Source: Lingula anatina (Eukaryota; Brachiopoda; Lingulata; Lingulida; Lingulidae). From it: DNA of 64,000 bases. The translations under genes and the position numbers were made by a program. Under the pieces are notes generated by a model. The model was not told the DNA's origin. It did no database searches and saw nothing but the letters and a program-made list of their open reading frames with translations. The DNA lies in NCBI RefSeq assembly GCF_001039355.2, contig NW_019775314.1, positions 5,384-69,383 on the forward strand, in the 5' to 3' direction. This document shows, piece by piece, positions 33,562 through 46,925 of the stretch (positions are counted from its first letter, which is position 1; each line of letters begins with the position of its first letter).

Positions 33562-36500
33562 GGCGGGGTGGCTTTAAAAGTCATATCGTGAACTCTAACG
33601 GAAACTACAATCATTGCCTCAGTCTACACATGAGCGGCCTCGTACCGGTCTATATAAAATATCTCTGATTTCAAACACAGATGGCGCCATAATCGCAATG
33701 GCAGCATATGATGAACCGTCATCAAAACTAAACAAGGATGCCAGGAACTTTCTCAGCAAAATGGGGAGCAAAGAGGCTGGGAGCCTTCGTCACAGGTAAA
33801 TTAGTGATGTCTTAGGTAGTACATGTTCTTCCAAAGCTTTCAGGGGTTTAATCTAATGCATATTTACAATGTTGATGTATATTGTACAAGGGTATATATA
33901 CACTGTACGGTATATAAGTTTATGGCATGTTTCTTTCAGATTGTTCTCTTTTACGTACATTTCTACTTTGATAGTTTCATAGAACAAATGCTAAAACCGT
34001 GTACGGTGTTGGAAAAAGTATTAAGTCACAAAATTTTACAATGTTCAAATAGTGAAGAATGGCATCCTAGTACTTTTGACGCTGCCATTATGCTTTGGTT
34101 TTCCTTATCACCGCAAGTTGGCACTTCGCGGTTCCGAGTTATGACGAGCGCCAATCTAAAGCAGTTTGGCGGGAAGCGAGGTGGTACGATTACAGTACCT
34201 GGTACAGAATGGGTAACTCTTCATGTGTGTTAATGTTTTGGCTCGAAACCACAACGCCTAACTACAAACGTCATTAATTTGCCTCACGCTGCTGCAGAAG
34301 TCCTGGAATACGAAATGGAATATAATGGCGACTCAATGACAGCATGGCTAACAAGACTATGGCCGGTTGACACTTGTAATTTAAAAGCTTCATGAGTGAG
34401 AGCAAAACAAATATTCTTATGGCGCAATAATCAAAATATGACGGGCAATGATTTGCTGACATATCTGTTTTTATTATTTAAGGGAGCCCTGGGCGTTCAT
34501 TGCTGTTAAAGGGTCACCATCGGAGACTGTCGAGGAAAGAGTGAAATACATTAGTAAGTGCGCTTTGATGATTTCTTGTCTGACGTGATGCAGGCATATT
34601 ATTTTTTATCACATTTTCAACAGGGAATTATCAAAATTTAAAGGCGTTATATCCTTCCTAGCAAAGACAATGTTAAAATATTACAATATTATTTGATTCT
34701 GCCCTAATTTCTGTTATGGAGGAAAAAAAAACAACGGCAAGTCGTTTCACATCAAAGACATATATTTTACAAGGCTTCGCTAGATTCGATATTATTCATA
34801 ATCATTTCTGCTCTGTTACACATTCTTAGTTACGTCAGTAGTTTTTTCAGGCAGCAGCTCAACTCAGCATCCAATGTAACAGTGTCTAACAAATGAATAA
34901 ATTCATTCTTTTGGGGGAATGAGGCGGTAAATGATCTTATCCATAAAGTTTATATAGATATGTTCGATGTGTTTTTCTTCTCCAGACCCAACAACGACAC
35001 ACTACGCAACAGCTGAGAAGACGTTCACAAATACAAATGGTCAATTTCGGGTCTCCGTGAAAAGCGGATGGAGTGGTTAGTGACCTTTTATGACCGGATT
35101 CACATCTAGTTTTCTTCCTTAATTAGATACCCCAAAGAAATGCCATACTGTATTTTTTCTAAAACATACTAAAGCCGGGCTGTGGTTTTATTTAATATTG
35201 AACGCAAATATACTATCCTTAGTACATGTAGATGCGGGATAGAAATCTTAGGCAAGGAAATTTTCCGCCGGGCTGTATATACATGTAGTTCTTCGTTGAC
35301 AAAAGTTAAAAATGTATTACCACTTATTTTGTAGCGGCAACAAAATGGGCCAGTGCGGCATTTGAACTTGGGACCCAAGCGGATGGACACGTGATCACCT
35401 TGGCGGATGACGTCAGCAGTTGGAGGGAAGGAGATCGCGTCGTCATCAGCAGCACTGATGTCTCCATGTATCAGACGGAGGAATTTGTGATTGGAAAATG
35501 TGAAAGCTGTAGTCGTTTTCAAATTAAGATTTTGGGTAAGATCTTATTTTAAAAAAATAATGCCCAACTTATTATTTTTAATGGTGACCACGTTCCCACG
35601 ATTCTTCATGATGAAACGGCGTTTCTCTCATCTGTTTATTATTAGTGCACGTGCTTGTCTTACATATAAACAGTAAGAACGTGATGCTTAATTGTATAAA
35701 AATACGCCACTGAACCGGCGGTCGGTGCCCGCACATTCACTATAAGACATTGAATATCTGCAATTCACAATAGTCATTGTTGTCGGAGAAAAAAAATAGA
35801 TTTAAATGCTTTGTTTCAGGTAAGGTGAATTTTCTCCATTTCGGCGGTTCGTCCTATGGTGTTGACATGCGCGCTGAGGTCGGAATACTCAGCAGGAATA
35901 TCTTGATCAAGGGGGAAATGGAGTCGAAATGCTACGGAAACAATCGTTGCCAGTTCTTCGATCATGACACGTTCGGTGGGCATATGCAGGTAAGTTTTTA
36001 TGTCTATCATTGGAACATATTGCCTGTTTCCTTGCGTGATTTACCGGTAATTACTCGGCTTAAAAATATGTGCTTTAGTATTTTATGTAATTTTGATTCC
36101 CTTTCGGGTTAGCTTATTATTATATGTAAATGGTTTATTCTTTTATTATTTTTTTTTTTTTTTGTTATTCTTCTCTTTATTATTATTATTATTATCATTA
36201 TCGTATAAAGATTCAAATGAAACCACACAGTTTTGGTAATTTTCAAGCCACAAAGAGCATCACTGAATTTCCAGCCATAAAGAAAAAAGGAAAACGTAGA
36301 TGCATCATTGATGCTAATACAATCTGGCACGTTCGCTGTCTCGATTTTCTTGTTGTTTTCCTGCTTTTTTAGATTCTAAAAGGCTTCAAATCTGTCCATC
36401 TTTCCGGGGTGGAGTTATTCAATATGGGTCAACAAATCATCGGAAGATACCCTGTTCATTTCCACATGTGTGGTGACGTGGACGAACATGGTGGCTACAA

Positions 36501-38277
36501 AAACCCTACGTGGGTGAAAGACCTGTCCATCCACAAGTCCTTCAGTCGCTGTGTCACCATTCACGCTACTCACGGACTCTTGGTGAGACAGATTATTTGA
36601 CAGTGTCAGTTTAGTGTCTCAACTGTCTGTTTGCATGTCTGTCTATCTGACATTTACTTTCGCGACGAACACCTGCACATGATTTTAAAGGCAAACCCAC
36701 GTTAGTATGTAAGTCAGAGAAGAAGAATTGCATTAGCTGAGTTATGTTATAAGAGTGAAGTAATTTTTCTTCAATCAACAGCTTGATATTGAAATAATTA
36801 CCTCCAATATTTCCAATATTCCCTGATGAAGATGTTCTGTTAGACATCGACATATTGGAGGTAACTATTTCAGTTTTAAGCCGTTGACTGAAGGAAAATC
36901 ACTTCAGTATTTCAAATCCATTTTAATTGATCAATTATCATTTTACTCCGATATCATTAGCTGTTGCCCTTAGCTTTTTCATTCAGAAAATTTCACATTT
37001 TTTCCACCGGAATATCATATATATTTCACAGGTCCAGAATGTCGTTGGCTACAGCACACTCGGTCATTGCTTCTTCCTGGAGGACGGCAATGAGCAGAGG
37101 AACACTCTGGACCATAACCTGGGTCTGCTTACTAACCCCGGCACCATTCTCCCTTCTGAGAGAGACACCAAAATGTGCACCACCATAAGAGAGAACGTTA
37201 TCGCTGGATATACGCCTTCGAAAACTGATTGCAAGTACGTGGCGAATGTCGGTCGGTATTCAATTCTTTTTCCTACTTGACAAGCACAGCCTCTCTCTCG
37301 TGTGTGTGCGAGTGCGTGTGTATGCGTGTGTGTACGCGCGTGCCTCTTGGAATGTCGGTTCTAGACGAGTACTGAGAATATTTTGAATATTTTGTGATAA
37401 ACCAACTTTAAGCTTAACCTATTTTCGTTTTAAATATCAACTTTAATAGCTGTATATTCGTCTAGGTTTGGGGAGGGGGGGGGGTTAGTCCATAAAATGT
37501 ATTAATCAAATGCCAATAGCTATGCATGTAATTCACTTGGCTGTTACAGCGCAGTGACCACCTTCTGGATAGCACACCCAAACAACACCTTTATCAACAA
37601 CGCGGCTGGAGGCTCAGCGGTGAGTTAAAACCAGGACAATCGTTCTCAATTTTATTATGAAAATGAAAACTATATTACAATGAGTTAACAACAGATGATC
37701 AGATGAAAAAGGAAACCCAATGTTAAAATAAGATCATTTTGCGCAATGCGTAGTGTTTGCAGAATTGCAAGGGTAATTTCTCTCGCTTTGATAGAATTTT
37801 TTTTATGAAACGTTGCACACGCATATATTCTTTTGTTATTATCTGCACGTTAAAACTAAAATGATAACAGACATGAAATACACTCTATCTGAAAAAAATG
37901 CACACAAAAGATAGCGCTATATACTAAAGCATAACAACAGATGAACTATTCCTGTTAAAACTTTAATGTCAACCGCTTCAATAATTTTTAAAGGCACCCA
38001 TCAATTCCAGGGCGTCGGCTACTGGTTTGCGTTCCACAAAGAACCCACAGGGGCCTCCAAGGGAACTCTACCACTGCGTCACGGAGAAAGAACGCCAATT
38101 GGGAAATTTTATAACAACAGGGCCCATTCTAACATGGGAAAAGTATGTATGACTGTGACCTAAATTCTTGAAATGTATTGATACCGGTAGCTTCAGATTT
38201 TAACCATACTTCGTTTGGACCAGAGGCGGAAAATGTTCTTATATCCTTGGTTTTCTTGCTTTGTGCTTTATGCATGT

Positions 38278-38330
<53 letters not shown>

Positions 38331-41327
38331 GAGGGGGGGAGGGAGTGCCTCCGAAGTAATTTGAATCCAATATTGAAGTAATTTAATATTCAACACAGTT
38401 AAAAAAAACTAAAGTAGCAAAAGGGTGAAATTCAAGGTCAAATGTTTTCGGTAATTCATGAGTCAGTTTTATCAAATCTGTCTATGCCTTAAAGGAACTT
38501 CACGACAAGCCATTGTAATTGGAATGAATCGCAACTGAGTTTGTTTTGGAACGTAGTTTCAATTTTCCAAAACGCAAAATGTGTACTATGTATATTAATG
38601 ATATTGTAATTTATTTTTTTTTCAATCGTGTTGCAGGCCTCATTGATGTTGGACGAGGGGGTTAAGACCACACCTTCTACGTCACGGTCACCTGCTGAGT
38701 ATCTGTCCATGACAGGCGCTAGGTATAAACAAATTATTCTAATAGACAGACCCTTGCAAACCTCTCTTATATTTCGGAAGACCAGTTAAGGGGGATCGAT
38801 ACGTTAGGATTTTTTCCCTTATCCGCTTAGATAATGCAAACATAAATATTGTTAAGTTATGAGATAATGCTGTTGCATCAGAAATATATCGGGGTGAATT
38901 TGTTAACTCGACCTAATGATGTAACTGTTCAATAGCGTTTTGGGGGTAAAAACTAATAGCAATTTCAAATAGATATTCCTCATCTAAACAACTATCAACA
39001 ACACATTAACGCCTGTTTAATTACAACACAGCAAGTACGTGTACTACAATCTGGTGCCAGGAAATTTTCTTGAAAGATTTACTTCTGTTTTTACGTATTC
39101 AGGCACGCTCCACACGTGGATGCCAATCTAAATAAACCAAGATCCCCTTCTATCATCGACCGCTTCACAGCGTACAAGACAACAGGCCACGGCATATGGG
39201 CGCGTGGAGGTGAAATTATCATTCAAAACTCAAGGTTCTTATATAAATTTTTAGCTCACTTTGTCATCTTTGTTTACCTGCTGTTATCATTGTTTGCCAT
39301 TTATTTATTTTTGATGTATTTATTCATTTTTGTTGATCAAATTAATGAAAATATCCATGGTATAGTACGCGTTAACTCCCTACATTAGCAAATTTTTCAT
39401 GGCTGTTTTTTATGTGTTTCTGATGCTAAAAGCGGAGCGATAAGATGTAAAATAGTGTAATTCTCACTTGCTGAACTTTTGAATTTAAAACTGAGCAAGA
39501 TTATGTGATGCTATTTCCCATTATCACAAAGGGAAAGTTACGTGCTACAAAATAATATATATTAAAACCCTGATTCTTTATGCCTTTTCAACAGGTTTGC
39601 GGACGTAACTACTGGCATTATTCTAGCAAGGTATTGTACTATCATCCTCAAAACCACAAATCTGGCTGCTGTGTATTATAACTTTTATTAATTTATTCTC
39701 TTTACATGCATATCTACATGGATTTGTAAGTTTTCAAGGAAATTAAGATGTAGTCTGCAAGATATTCGTAATCGTTTCCCTAAAAAACATTTTTTTTTAC
39801 TTTATATTTTTGTGTACGGATCTTTGGTCGAAACAGGGTTAAAATAATTAGTTATACCCTATCTGAAACCGTTCACAGAATAACGGTCAACAGGCCCGTC
39901 ATTAAGTACAAAGTTTCCCCTTACTTAGACACTCTGGTAGTGGATATTAGGGGAGACCGGGGCTAGTTGGACCCCGGGGTAAGTTGGCCCCCCCGTCAAT
40001 TTATGACAAAGTAACTACGAGGTAAAAAAAATTGGCCACATACTCTTGTAAAGTGACCGTAGCCTACAATGCTAAGGAATTGTCGGACGTTAAAAAGTTT
40101 TACTTAAGCGGTGAGTCAAATTAAGTATTTTTGCACCTAAAAGTAATTTTGTTAAAGAGATTTAAAAATCTATTTCATAGGATTTTGATTGAATATAATA
40201 TATGTATAGGGCATCAAACTGAAGCTCATTGTTTCAAGTTTCACAGAGACGTATCATCGTTGCTCATTCTAGCACCATAAATGGCTGCCATCCTTTAAAA
40301 TTAAAAGTGTGCACCCGGGGCTAGTTGGCCTCCTTGACTCGGGGCAAGTTGGACCCTCATATTACCCACAAACCTTTGCGCGCAACACAGCTAGAGACCA
40401 TTGTTGAAACAAACTCAATGGTTTAAAACTGAATATGTTACTTTCTTTTAAAACGAAAATTTATTATTCGTATTCATTCATTAAAAACCTGCTTTATACC
40501 ATTAGTAATTAATTCTTTATTAAAATAAAACAAATTTATCAATAGATATTCTGCTTCTTGCAACACATACCCCCCCCACAACGTGACGTACGGAAACCTC
40601 AGTAAATCTGCCTCATTTGAACTATTTATTCATCAAAGACTCTCAAAAGTCAATTTAATAAATTAAAAATGTATAAAAATGTATTACAAGGCGTTAACGT
40701 GGGATATTTACTCCATTTTTGTATAGGGGGCCAACTTGCCCCCCCCCCCTCTGACGTCAACTGCGTTTTTTGTCAAATTGTGAGCCATCTGGCATTATAT
40801 TTGAAAAATAATGACGTTGCATACGTAGCTTAGTTCATGGGGCTTACTTTGAAACCGGTTTTGTTACTCTTACTCATTCCTTGTTGGCTCTACAAGGCCA
40901 AAAGTGTCTAACTGGGCCAACTAGTCCCGGTCTCCTCTATACTGTAGAAGTGAACGTATTTTTCTCGTGTCGGTATAAATCAAAGCCATTCACATTACTT
41001 ACAGTGAAGGAGTTACCCCGTTCGATCCAGGAAGCCACCAGGCGATTAGAGACACCATCTTTGTCGGCGAGAGCGAGAACAGGGGGTCCAAAAACCTGAA
41101 AATAAGCAACAGGAATTGGGCAGCTGGCTTTGATGGAAAGATGCGAATGTTTCCCAGCGACAGGTGAATAGAACGCTGTTTACATCTACATACACATGCC
41201 GCAGGGCTAATACATGTATCAAAATAATAATAATAATAATAATAAAGATTGCTGGTGCCGATTTTATGAAACTTGCGTGAGTCGGACAGGAATCAGTCAA
41301 CTACCGGGTGCTAATACTTAAGGAAAA

Positions 41328-41403
<76 letters not shown>

Positions 41404-44040
41404 GCAACCACACAAATTGAAACACGTTGATTTACTCTTTAAAAAATGAGTGGACGGCGACGAAAATTAAACAAAAACTTTTGGAGTAAACGTGGAAAGT
41501 CCATTATTTGTTATCGCAAAACATTAGGGGTAAAATTGGATAAATTTAAAGTGGTTGAAAATTGCAAACAGCTTCAAATGCCACTGCGTCATATAATGTA
41601 CACATTCAAAGAATCAAACATCTACATGAACCTACAGTTATCAATAATGTACTGCCAGTACATGTACATGTAAACAGTTAATTATAATCTCCAGAACAAA
41701 TCCAAAGAGGGGTGTTGGTGTATACGACGGCCCTATCACCGTAGAAAGATGTCAGTTCAAGCGTTTTAAAAGCCAATACAACAAAGCCACGGCGGCCATT
41801 GGGTTCTTCCTGCTCAACGGCTGGCAGATAGCTACCACAAGCCGGTTCACCGATGTGTCATTTGATGACGTGGTAAGCACATGTTCTCCTGTGACAAACG
41901 ATTAGTATCTGTTATTTAATCCGCCTGCCCCGCGATGGACGCTCAATAAAACTATCAGCAGCGTGTGTGGCAATCTAATAAGTAATGAGAGTGGCCTTGT
42001 CACCACACACCGGTAACCGATATGACACCTACAGTGCAACTTCCGTCCCACGTGCCGACTTTAGTATTTATAAATAAGTATCTCTGTAACTTAGCATTGT
42101 CATTTCCTCTCTCTTTTCCTCTATTTAAGCCAACGCATACATATTTTATTTGATAAAACAGTCATTTAAAATAGAATTGTACCGAAATAAATAATAGACA
42201 AATAAATAAATATCGTTGTTTTATTTACAATGCTTTTTGATTATATCTGATGCGAATAATGTATTGAATGAATTATAATTATTATTATTAATCCTGACAT
42301 TCATTTACATTGGGTCGTGGTCAAAAGTCTGATTCATTTATTTTCAGAGTCGCCGTGCTTGGTTTGGCCGCATTCCTTCTGGATCTTACTCTAAAAGGGC
42401 AGACAAAGATGGCGACAAAGTTCAGATTTTCAAAGATGAGGACGGTTCCGTTACTGGGTACAAGGACTCCTTTGTCATTCGAGCAGACAACTATCTTCTC
42501 CGCCATGATGGCTGTGTCGAAAAGCCAGAGTGGAACGCCGCAATCTGTAAAGGGTCTTATGCACAAGTGAGTTGGAATTAAATTATCGAGGTACATTAGG
42601 GGAGTAAAGACACAGGCAGAATAAAGTTTAAAACAATCATACTTTTCATCATACTTTACATCACTGGGCCCTTTGATATTTTACTCTTTTACATCTCAAA
42701 ACATCTAAAAAGATTAATGTTCCATTTTTTATCTTAATTGCTTTTAAGATTTTATTTTTCTCAGCGCTTTACATCTGTACACGGAAATCATGGAATAAAT
42801 ACAGTAAATATGGTCACATTTAAATCTTTCTTTTGTCTAAATCTTTTAATTGATATATCACTGAAATAATAAGAACTCCGACTACCGACAACACTACTCA
42901 CATCTCCAATATTGTCGAATGGATTGAAGTTCTTAGAAACATTTTCATATGCACTATTTCTTATTTATTTATTTATTAATTTATTTATTTATTCACATCT
43001 CTCACGCTGATTAATTAATTGAAGTACTTTAAACATTTCCGTTATTTCCAGATGTGGGTTAAAGCAAAGAACAAGCAACTCCGCATGAGTATGACCCGTA
43101 CCGACCACCCAGACAAACCGCTTCAACTGGAAAGCCCCAAGAGAACCAGCAGAGATCCTTGGAACCAGTATCAGCCTTCCATGCTACTGGGTCAGACCTA
43201 TACCATCCACTGGGACGGCACCTCACCAGCTAGCGTGCAGCTGCACCCAATTAACTTCAACAAGTAACTTTTATTTATTTATTTATTTATTTAACCTATA
43301 CCATCCACTGGGACGGCACCTCGCTGCTAGCGTACAGCTGCCCCCCATTAACTTCAACAAGTAATATATCTATTTATTTATTTATTTATTTATTTAACCT
43401 ATACCGTCCACTGGAACGGCAACTCACCTGCTAGCGTACAGCTGCCCCCCCCCCCCCCCCATTAACTTCAACAAGTAAAATATTTGTTTATTTATTTATT
43501 TATTTAATCTATACCATCCACTGGGACGGGGAATCGTCTGCTAGGGTGCAGCTTCACCCCATTAACTTCAACAAGTAAAATATTTATTTATTTATTTACT
43601 TATTTATTTATTTATTTGTTTATTATTTTACCTTTACTATCATCTTGGGAGGCACCTCGCCTGCTAACGTGCAGCTGCATCCCATTAACGTCAAGAAGTA
43701 AAATGTATTTATTCATTTATTCTTCTGTTTGTATATAGGCAAAATACCGACAGATACATGTACGTAGGACCTTTATTTATAGCGCAATTTCCGACACTGA
43801 ATCATTAAATAGTCAATTTTAAAACGCACTTTTGGTACTGGATATTTTCTGTCTTCCAGAAATGACAACATAATAGTTGGACTATGTTATCCCGCTGGCA
43901 CCACCTTCAAAATCCGATACCAGCGTCTGAACCGGCGAACACCCATCAAGACACTAACTTCTGTCAACTCGTTGACAGGGGTGAAAAACGGGAACGGTGG
44001 AGTGTATTTCTGGGATGGACAAGTGGGGTGAGGACTTGGG

Positions 44041-44073
<33 letters not shown>

Positions 44074-44145
44074 TCGCGTAGCTTTTATCAGTAGTAGCAG
44101 AAGTAGTATTGCTGTTATAACTTTGTTAAAAGTATCCGTCTGCTT

Positions 44146-44207
<62 letters not shown>

Positions 44208-44496
44208 CGGACGGTCTTTGTACCTCAAAATAAAGCCCCACTGTTGTCCTTTATAGCACAATGCTCCATCCAACATACGGGTATTTTTCTCAATGGCATT
44301 ATCATTTTTTTTTTCAAGACTGCTGTTTCTTAAACTCACTACGGAATATAACAGAGATGGGTGGAATTACTGCTCTACCCAGGGCTGTGAGTACATCTCC
44401 ATCGAGGCCACAATACCAAATGGCGCCACCAGCGTCTGCCCAGGACAGGCCTATCCGAAGTATCAGGCCAAGCCTGCCAGCATTTTAATCGGCTGA
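30635..44496 (+). CDS. Secreted CEMIP-like (G8 domain) protein
   Basis: Related to CEMIP/CEMIP2, the G8-domain proteins tied to extracellular hyaluronan binding and breakdown. 23 exons: 30635-30677, 31713-31862, 32217-32319, 32535-32695, 33024-33188, 33681-33795, 34483-34553, 34986-35075, 35335-35535, 35820-35989, 36373-36582, 37032-37234, 37550-37619, 38011-38142, 38637-38722, 39103-39234, 39595-39630, 41005-41163, 41695-41872, 42348-42566, 43052-43263, 43860-44027, 44319-44496. They splice to 1083 residues. Signal peptide MVMLHGILCFLAWS; G8 domain from about 22; ILEI/GG-type region; then parallel beta-helix repeats with VDMRAEVGILSRN, GRYPVHFHMCGDVDEHGGY and FFLEDG. The protein stops shortly after GLLFLKL and lacks the C-terminal GG domain of vertebrate CEMIP (about 1360 residues). 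Exon 3 uses a GC donor (CAG|GCAAGG), required by frame. AATAAA at 44662. It has no membrane anchor, so it is CEMIP-like rather than CEMIP2-like. Confidence 0.92.
33520..33560. repeat. ATT microsatellite
   Basis: TTA/ATT repeat in intron 5 of the CEMIP-like gene; similar tracts lie at 29197-29224, 32848-32876 and 36178-36195. Confidence 0.9.
36757..36905. mobile_element. Foldback MITE in CEMIP-like intron 11
   Basis: Arms of about 54 bp, roughly 85% complementary, begin GAAGT-ATTTT-CTTCA-TCAAC and end ATTACCTCCAATAT around a short loop. Confidence 0.8.
38281..38329. repeat. 49-base T run
   Basis: Uninterrupted T tract followed by GGAGGGGGGG, in intron 14 of the CEMIP-like gene. Confidence 0.95.
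39950..40937. mobile_element. 988-bp non-autonomous DNA transposon
   Basis: Ends GGGGAGACCGGGGCTAGTTGG and CCAACTAGTCCCGGTCTCCTC are inverted, and TA flanks both sides (39948-39949, 40938-39), as in Tc1/mariner-type insertion. Internal copies of GGGGC-AGTTGG occur near 39978, 40317 and 40341, and in reverse near 40730. No transposase frame. It makes up most of CEMIP-like intron 17. Confidence 0.8.
41332..41399. repeat. TA dinucleotide microsatellite
   Basis: About 34 AT units in intron 18 of the CEMIP-like gene. Confidence 0.95.
43196..43705 (+). repeat. Tandem copies of an exon end plus TTTA repeat
   Basis: The last 68 bases of CEMIP-like exon 21 and its GTAA donor (43196-43266) are followed by four decayed copies: 43294-43363, 43397-43474, 43506-43578 and 43629-43702. 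Each keeps CTATACCATCCACTGGGACGG-like sequence and ends ATTAACTTCAACAAGTAA, and all are joined by TTTA microsatellite. The spacing is about 105-120 bp. Copies 2-4 carry substitutions and C-run expansions. Confidence 0.93.
44042..44208. repeat. AAT, GT and GA microsatellites
   Basis: AAT tract at 44042-44071, then GT at about 44146-44170 and GA at 44170-44208, in the last CEMIP-like intron. Confidence 0.9.
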
Positions 44497-44661
44497 TCCA
44501 GCAGTGACATGATAGGTCAAAAACATTTTATCTTGTCCTTGCCTTGCTTATGTTTATTAGTGTAAGATACTGAAATTGGAACATGCACATGCTTAAAATG
44601 GCAACTGTTATCAAAAACATGTCGAAGTGGTGGGAATTGCGTGTTATGTTAGTGAATTCGA

Positions 44662-44667
44662 AATAAA
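44662..44667 (+). promoter_or_regulatory. Polyadenylation signal of the CEMIP-like gene
   Basis: AATAAA 166 bases after the stop codon; a second one lies about 15 bases on. Confidence 0.6.
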
Positions 44668-44707
44668 ATGAATGAAAATAAAACAAATGCACTGCTTGTT
44701 GAGATAA

Positions 44708-44746
<39 letters not shown>

Positions 44747-46512
44747 ATTGATTGTCTAGTAATCCTCCATTTTCACACGCGTTTTCCTCGTTCCTTTCTT
44801 CCTATCTTTTTCCAACAGGCTAATCCAGGCATTATTTTAGGGGGAGCGAAGGTTAATATACGTACATTATATACTTTGTCCCCCTTGCGTACACGATACG
44901 GCATGACTGGGTGGCTTTAGAGTACGATCACATTGATACGCTAGATAAAAGTTGAAGATGCTAAAGATCTATAAAATAAAAATCAAATATATAGAAATGA
45001 CAAATATAACTGTATTAATTTGGAAACGGTCCTTGATGCTTTTGTTATGTATATGACATACCCTGTATATGAACCCGTTAAATGACAATAAATGTCTGAT
45101 AGCGACCATGCATGTAAGCGATGCAAAATGGCATGCAGTGTAACCCACTTCATGTATATATAAAGACAATGGCGGATTTAGAGGGGAATGGGGTCAGGGG
45201 GGTCCTGACCCCCTCCCCCTCCGATTTCTGGTCCCCTCTTCCAATTAGATTTTTGACTAGCTGAATCAAAGTTCTAAACCGTACCAAATGGCACTGTTCG
45301 CCCTCTAAAATACCAAAAAAAATTAGGGAACCTTCGGCGGGCTTCGCATCCGCCCCCCTTCAAATAATCCTGGATCTGCCCCTGAAAGGTGATAGGCGAT
45401 CCGAAATGCGGAGATTAAGAATGCACTATCATACACATTTAGCTGAAAAAAATGCACAAATGTGTCTCAGGGTCAGTTGGATTAATAGATATAAACATGA
45501 ATGAATGATTAATAAACATAATTCAATAAATAACAGTGAAAACTTGAAAAAAAAAGCATTAAGGACAAAAGCAGACAAAAAGATACACTTTACCAAATTC
45601 ATGGTCACAGCCACAAACTTCCATTCTTTGCATAAACAAAAAGAACTGCATACTACAACAAGGAAGAAAAAAACAGACAACGACGCATAGACATCGGGAG
45701 TTTTGATCGTGATAGCCCTAAGCGCGCATGCGTCAGCATCAGTCATTTCAATATGTGGGTGTCCTTCGATTCGGCGATTTGGTGATTCGATCCGACACGC
45801 GACAAGAACAGCAATTATGGCCCGTGTTCGTGTTCTGATAATTGGGGAAGTAGAAGCCCCTCTCTCCATTTCAGCTGCATAATGCCTGATCACACGTAAA
45901 CTGATGGATTTGTGATTTGCATTAATACCCTCTTGCACGGGATGAAGGTGTTGACACTAAGTTATTTTCACCTTTTTCATTCGCCCTTAATCGTGTTCAT
46001 ATCCTCGGTATTTGTCTTTTAAGAATGAATACTACGCAACGCCAACTAAATATTATGACATTTATGCCATTACATCAGAACATGTATCCGAAATATAAGG
46101 AAATATAAGCAATTTACACCCTCTTCGGAATCTGATACGGGTAGGCCTGCAATACGTACATTTTGAAAGAAAAAAATACATGTTAGCACAGAAACAATAA
46201 GTTTGGTTCATAAACTCTGACTGAGACACTTGCCTTAGTCTCAGAACAATCCGTTTGGTAATCTAGGCTAAATAATCTATCAGCCTACTCCAGAACCTTT
46301 TTAATCAAGGGGTGGTGATTGAAAAACGATAAAGTGGGGCTTTACAGCTTTGAGCATCATGCATATCGCGGAAAAAAATCACATTATATGTGGCGGTTTC
46401 TTTAACATAGACCAACGACTGTTTAGAGTAGGAAATGTCATTACTCCCATTTCCTTGTAGCTTGTTGACATACATGTACAAGTACTTCCTCTAACGGCAC
46501 GACTCAGTCCAC
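44668..46512. other. Intergenic with one MITE
   Basis: AAAT microsatellite at 44706-44748 and the inverted-repeat element at 45167-45384. A 169-codon minus-strand frame near 45429-45938 has no family signature and poor codon character, so I do not call it. Confidence 0.55.
45167..45384. mobile_element. MITE with CAGGGGC-GATCCAG-type ends
   Basis: Starts CAATGGCGGATTTAG and ends CTGGATCTGCCCCTG, imperfect inverted ends followed inward by G-rich and C-rich pairs. It has the same end type as the element at 57340. Confidence 0.65.
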
Positions 46513-46520
46513 TATAAAAA
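46513..46520 (+). promoter_or_regulatory. TATA box of the BRICHOS gene
   Basis: TATAAAAA followed by a plausible non-coding first exon (about 46543-46603) with donor GAG|GTACTA and acceptor CTCTATAG at 46923, two bases before the ATG. Confidence 0.65.
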
Positions 46521-46925
46521 GGGACGTGCTTGTCCCTGGAGGTCAGTTTCGGAAGGACATCGGACATTGACCGACCATAACCGCACAGCAGTGGACACTT
46601 GAGGTACTAGCACTAAAGCTCTCATGAGAAGTTCGTGCTTGAATGTTTCTAACAGATAACTGGTTCGAATTTGCTATCTTTTTCGACATGAAAACATTTG
46701 CATTAGTATTGTGCTGGACATGTACGACTCTAATAATGACCTTTTTTTTGCCTATGGACACTTGCTGGGAGATATTTAGCGAAAGGAGTATAGTTGGGAT
46801 TACGGCAAAGTATTAAGCTATATTTATTTATTTTGAGTGCAGAGATTCATGTTTCCCTCTATTAATAGTGATGTCCTCGCACTGCTAAATCGAACCCTTA
46901 TATTAGTTGTCTTTTCTCTATAGCT

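Noticed and set aside
33823-34233. 136-codon frame within CEMIP-like intron 6
   Set aside because: Exons 6 and 7 join in phase across it and match the family; no domain in the frame.
43294-43702. Extra CEMIP-like exons
   Set aside because: Partial decayed copies of exon 21's end without acceptors; frames are broken by C-run changes.
45429-45938. 169-codon minus-strand frame
   Set aside because: No recognisable domain, no splice partners, and hydrophobic low-complexity end; likely chance.
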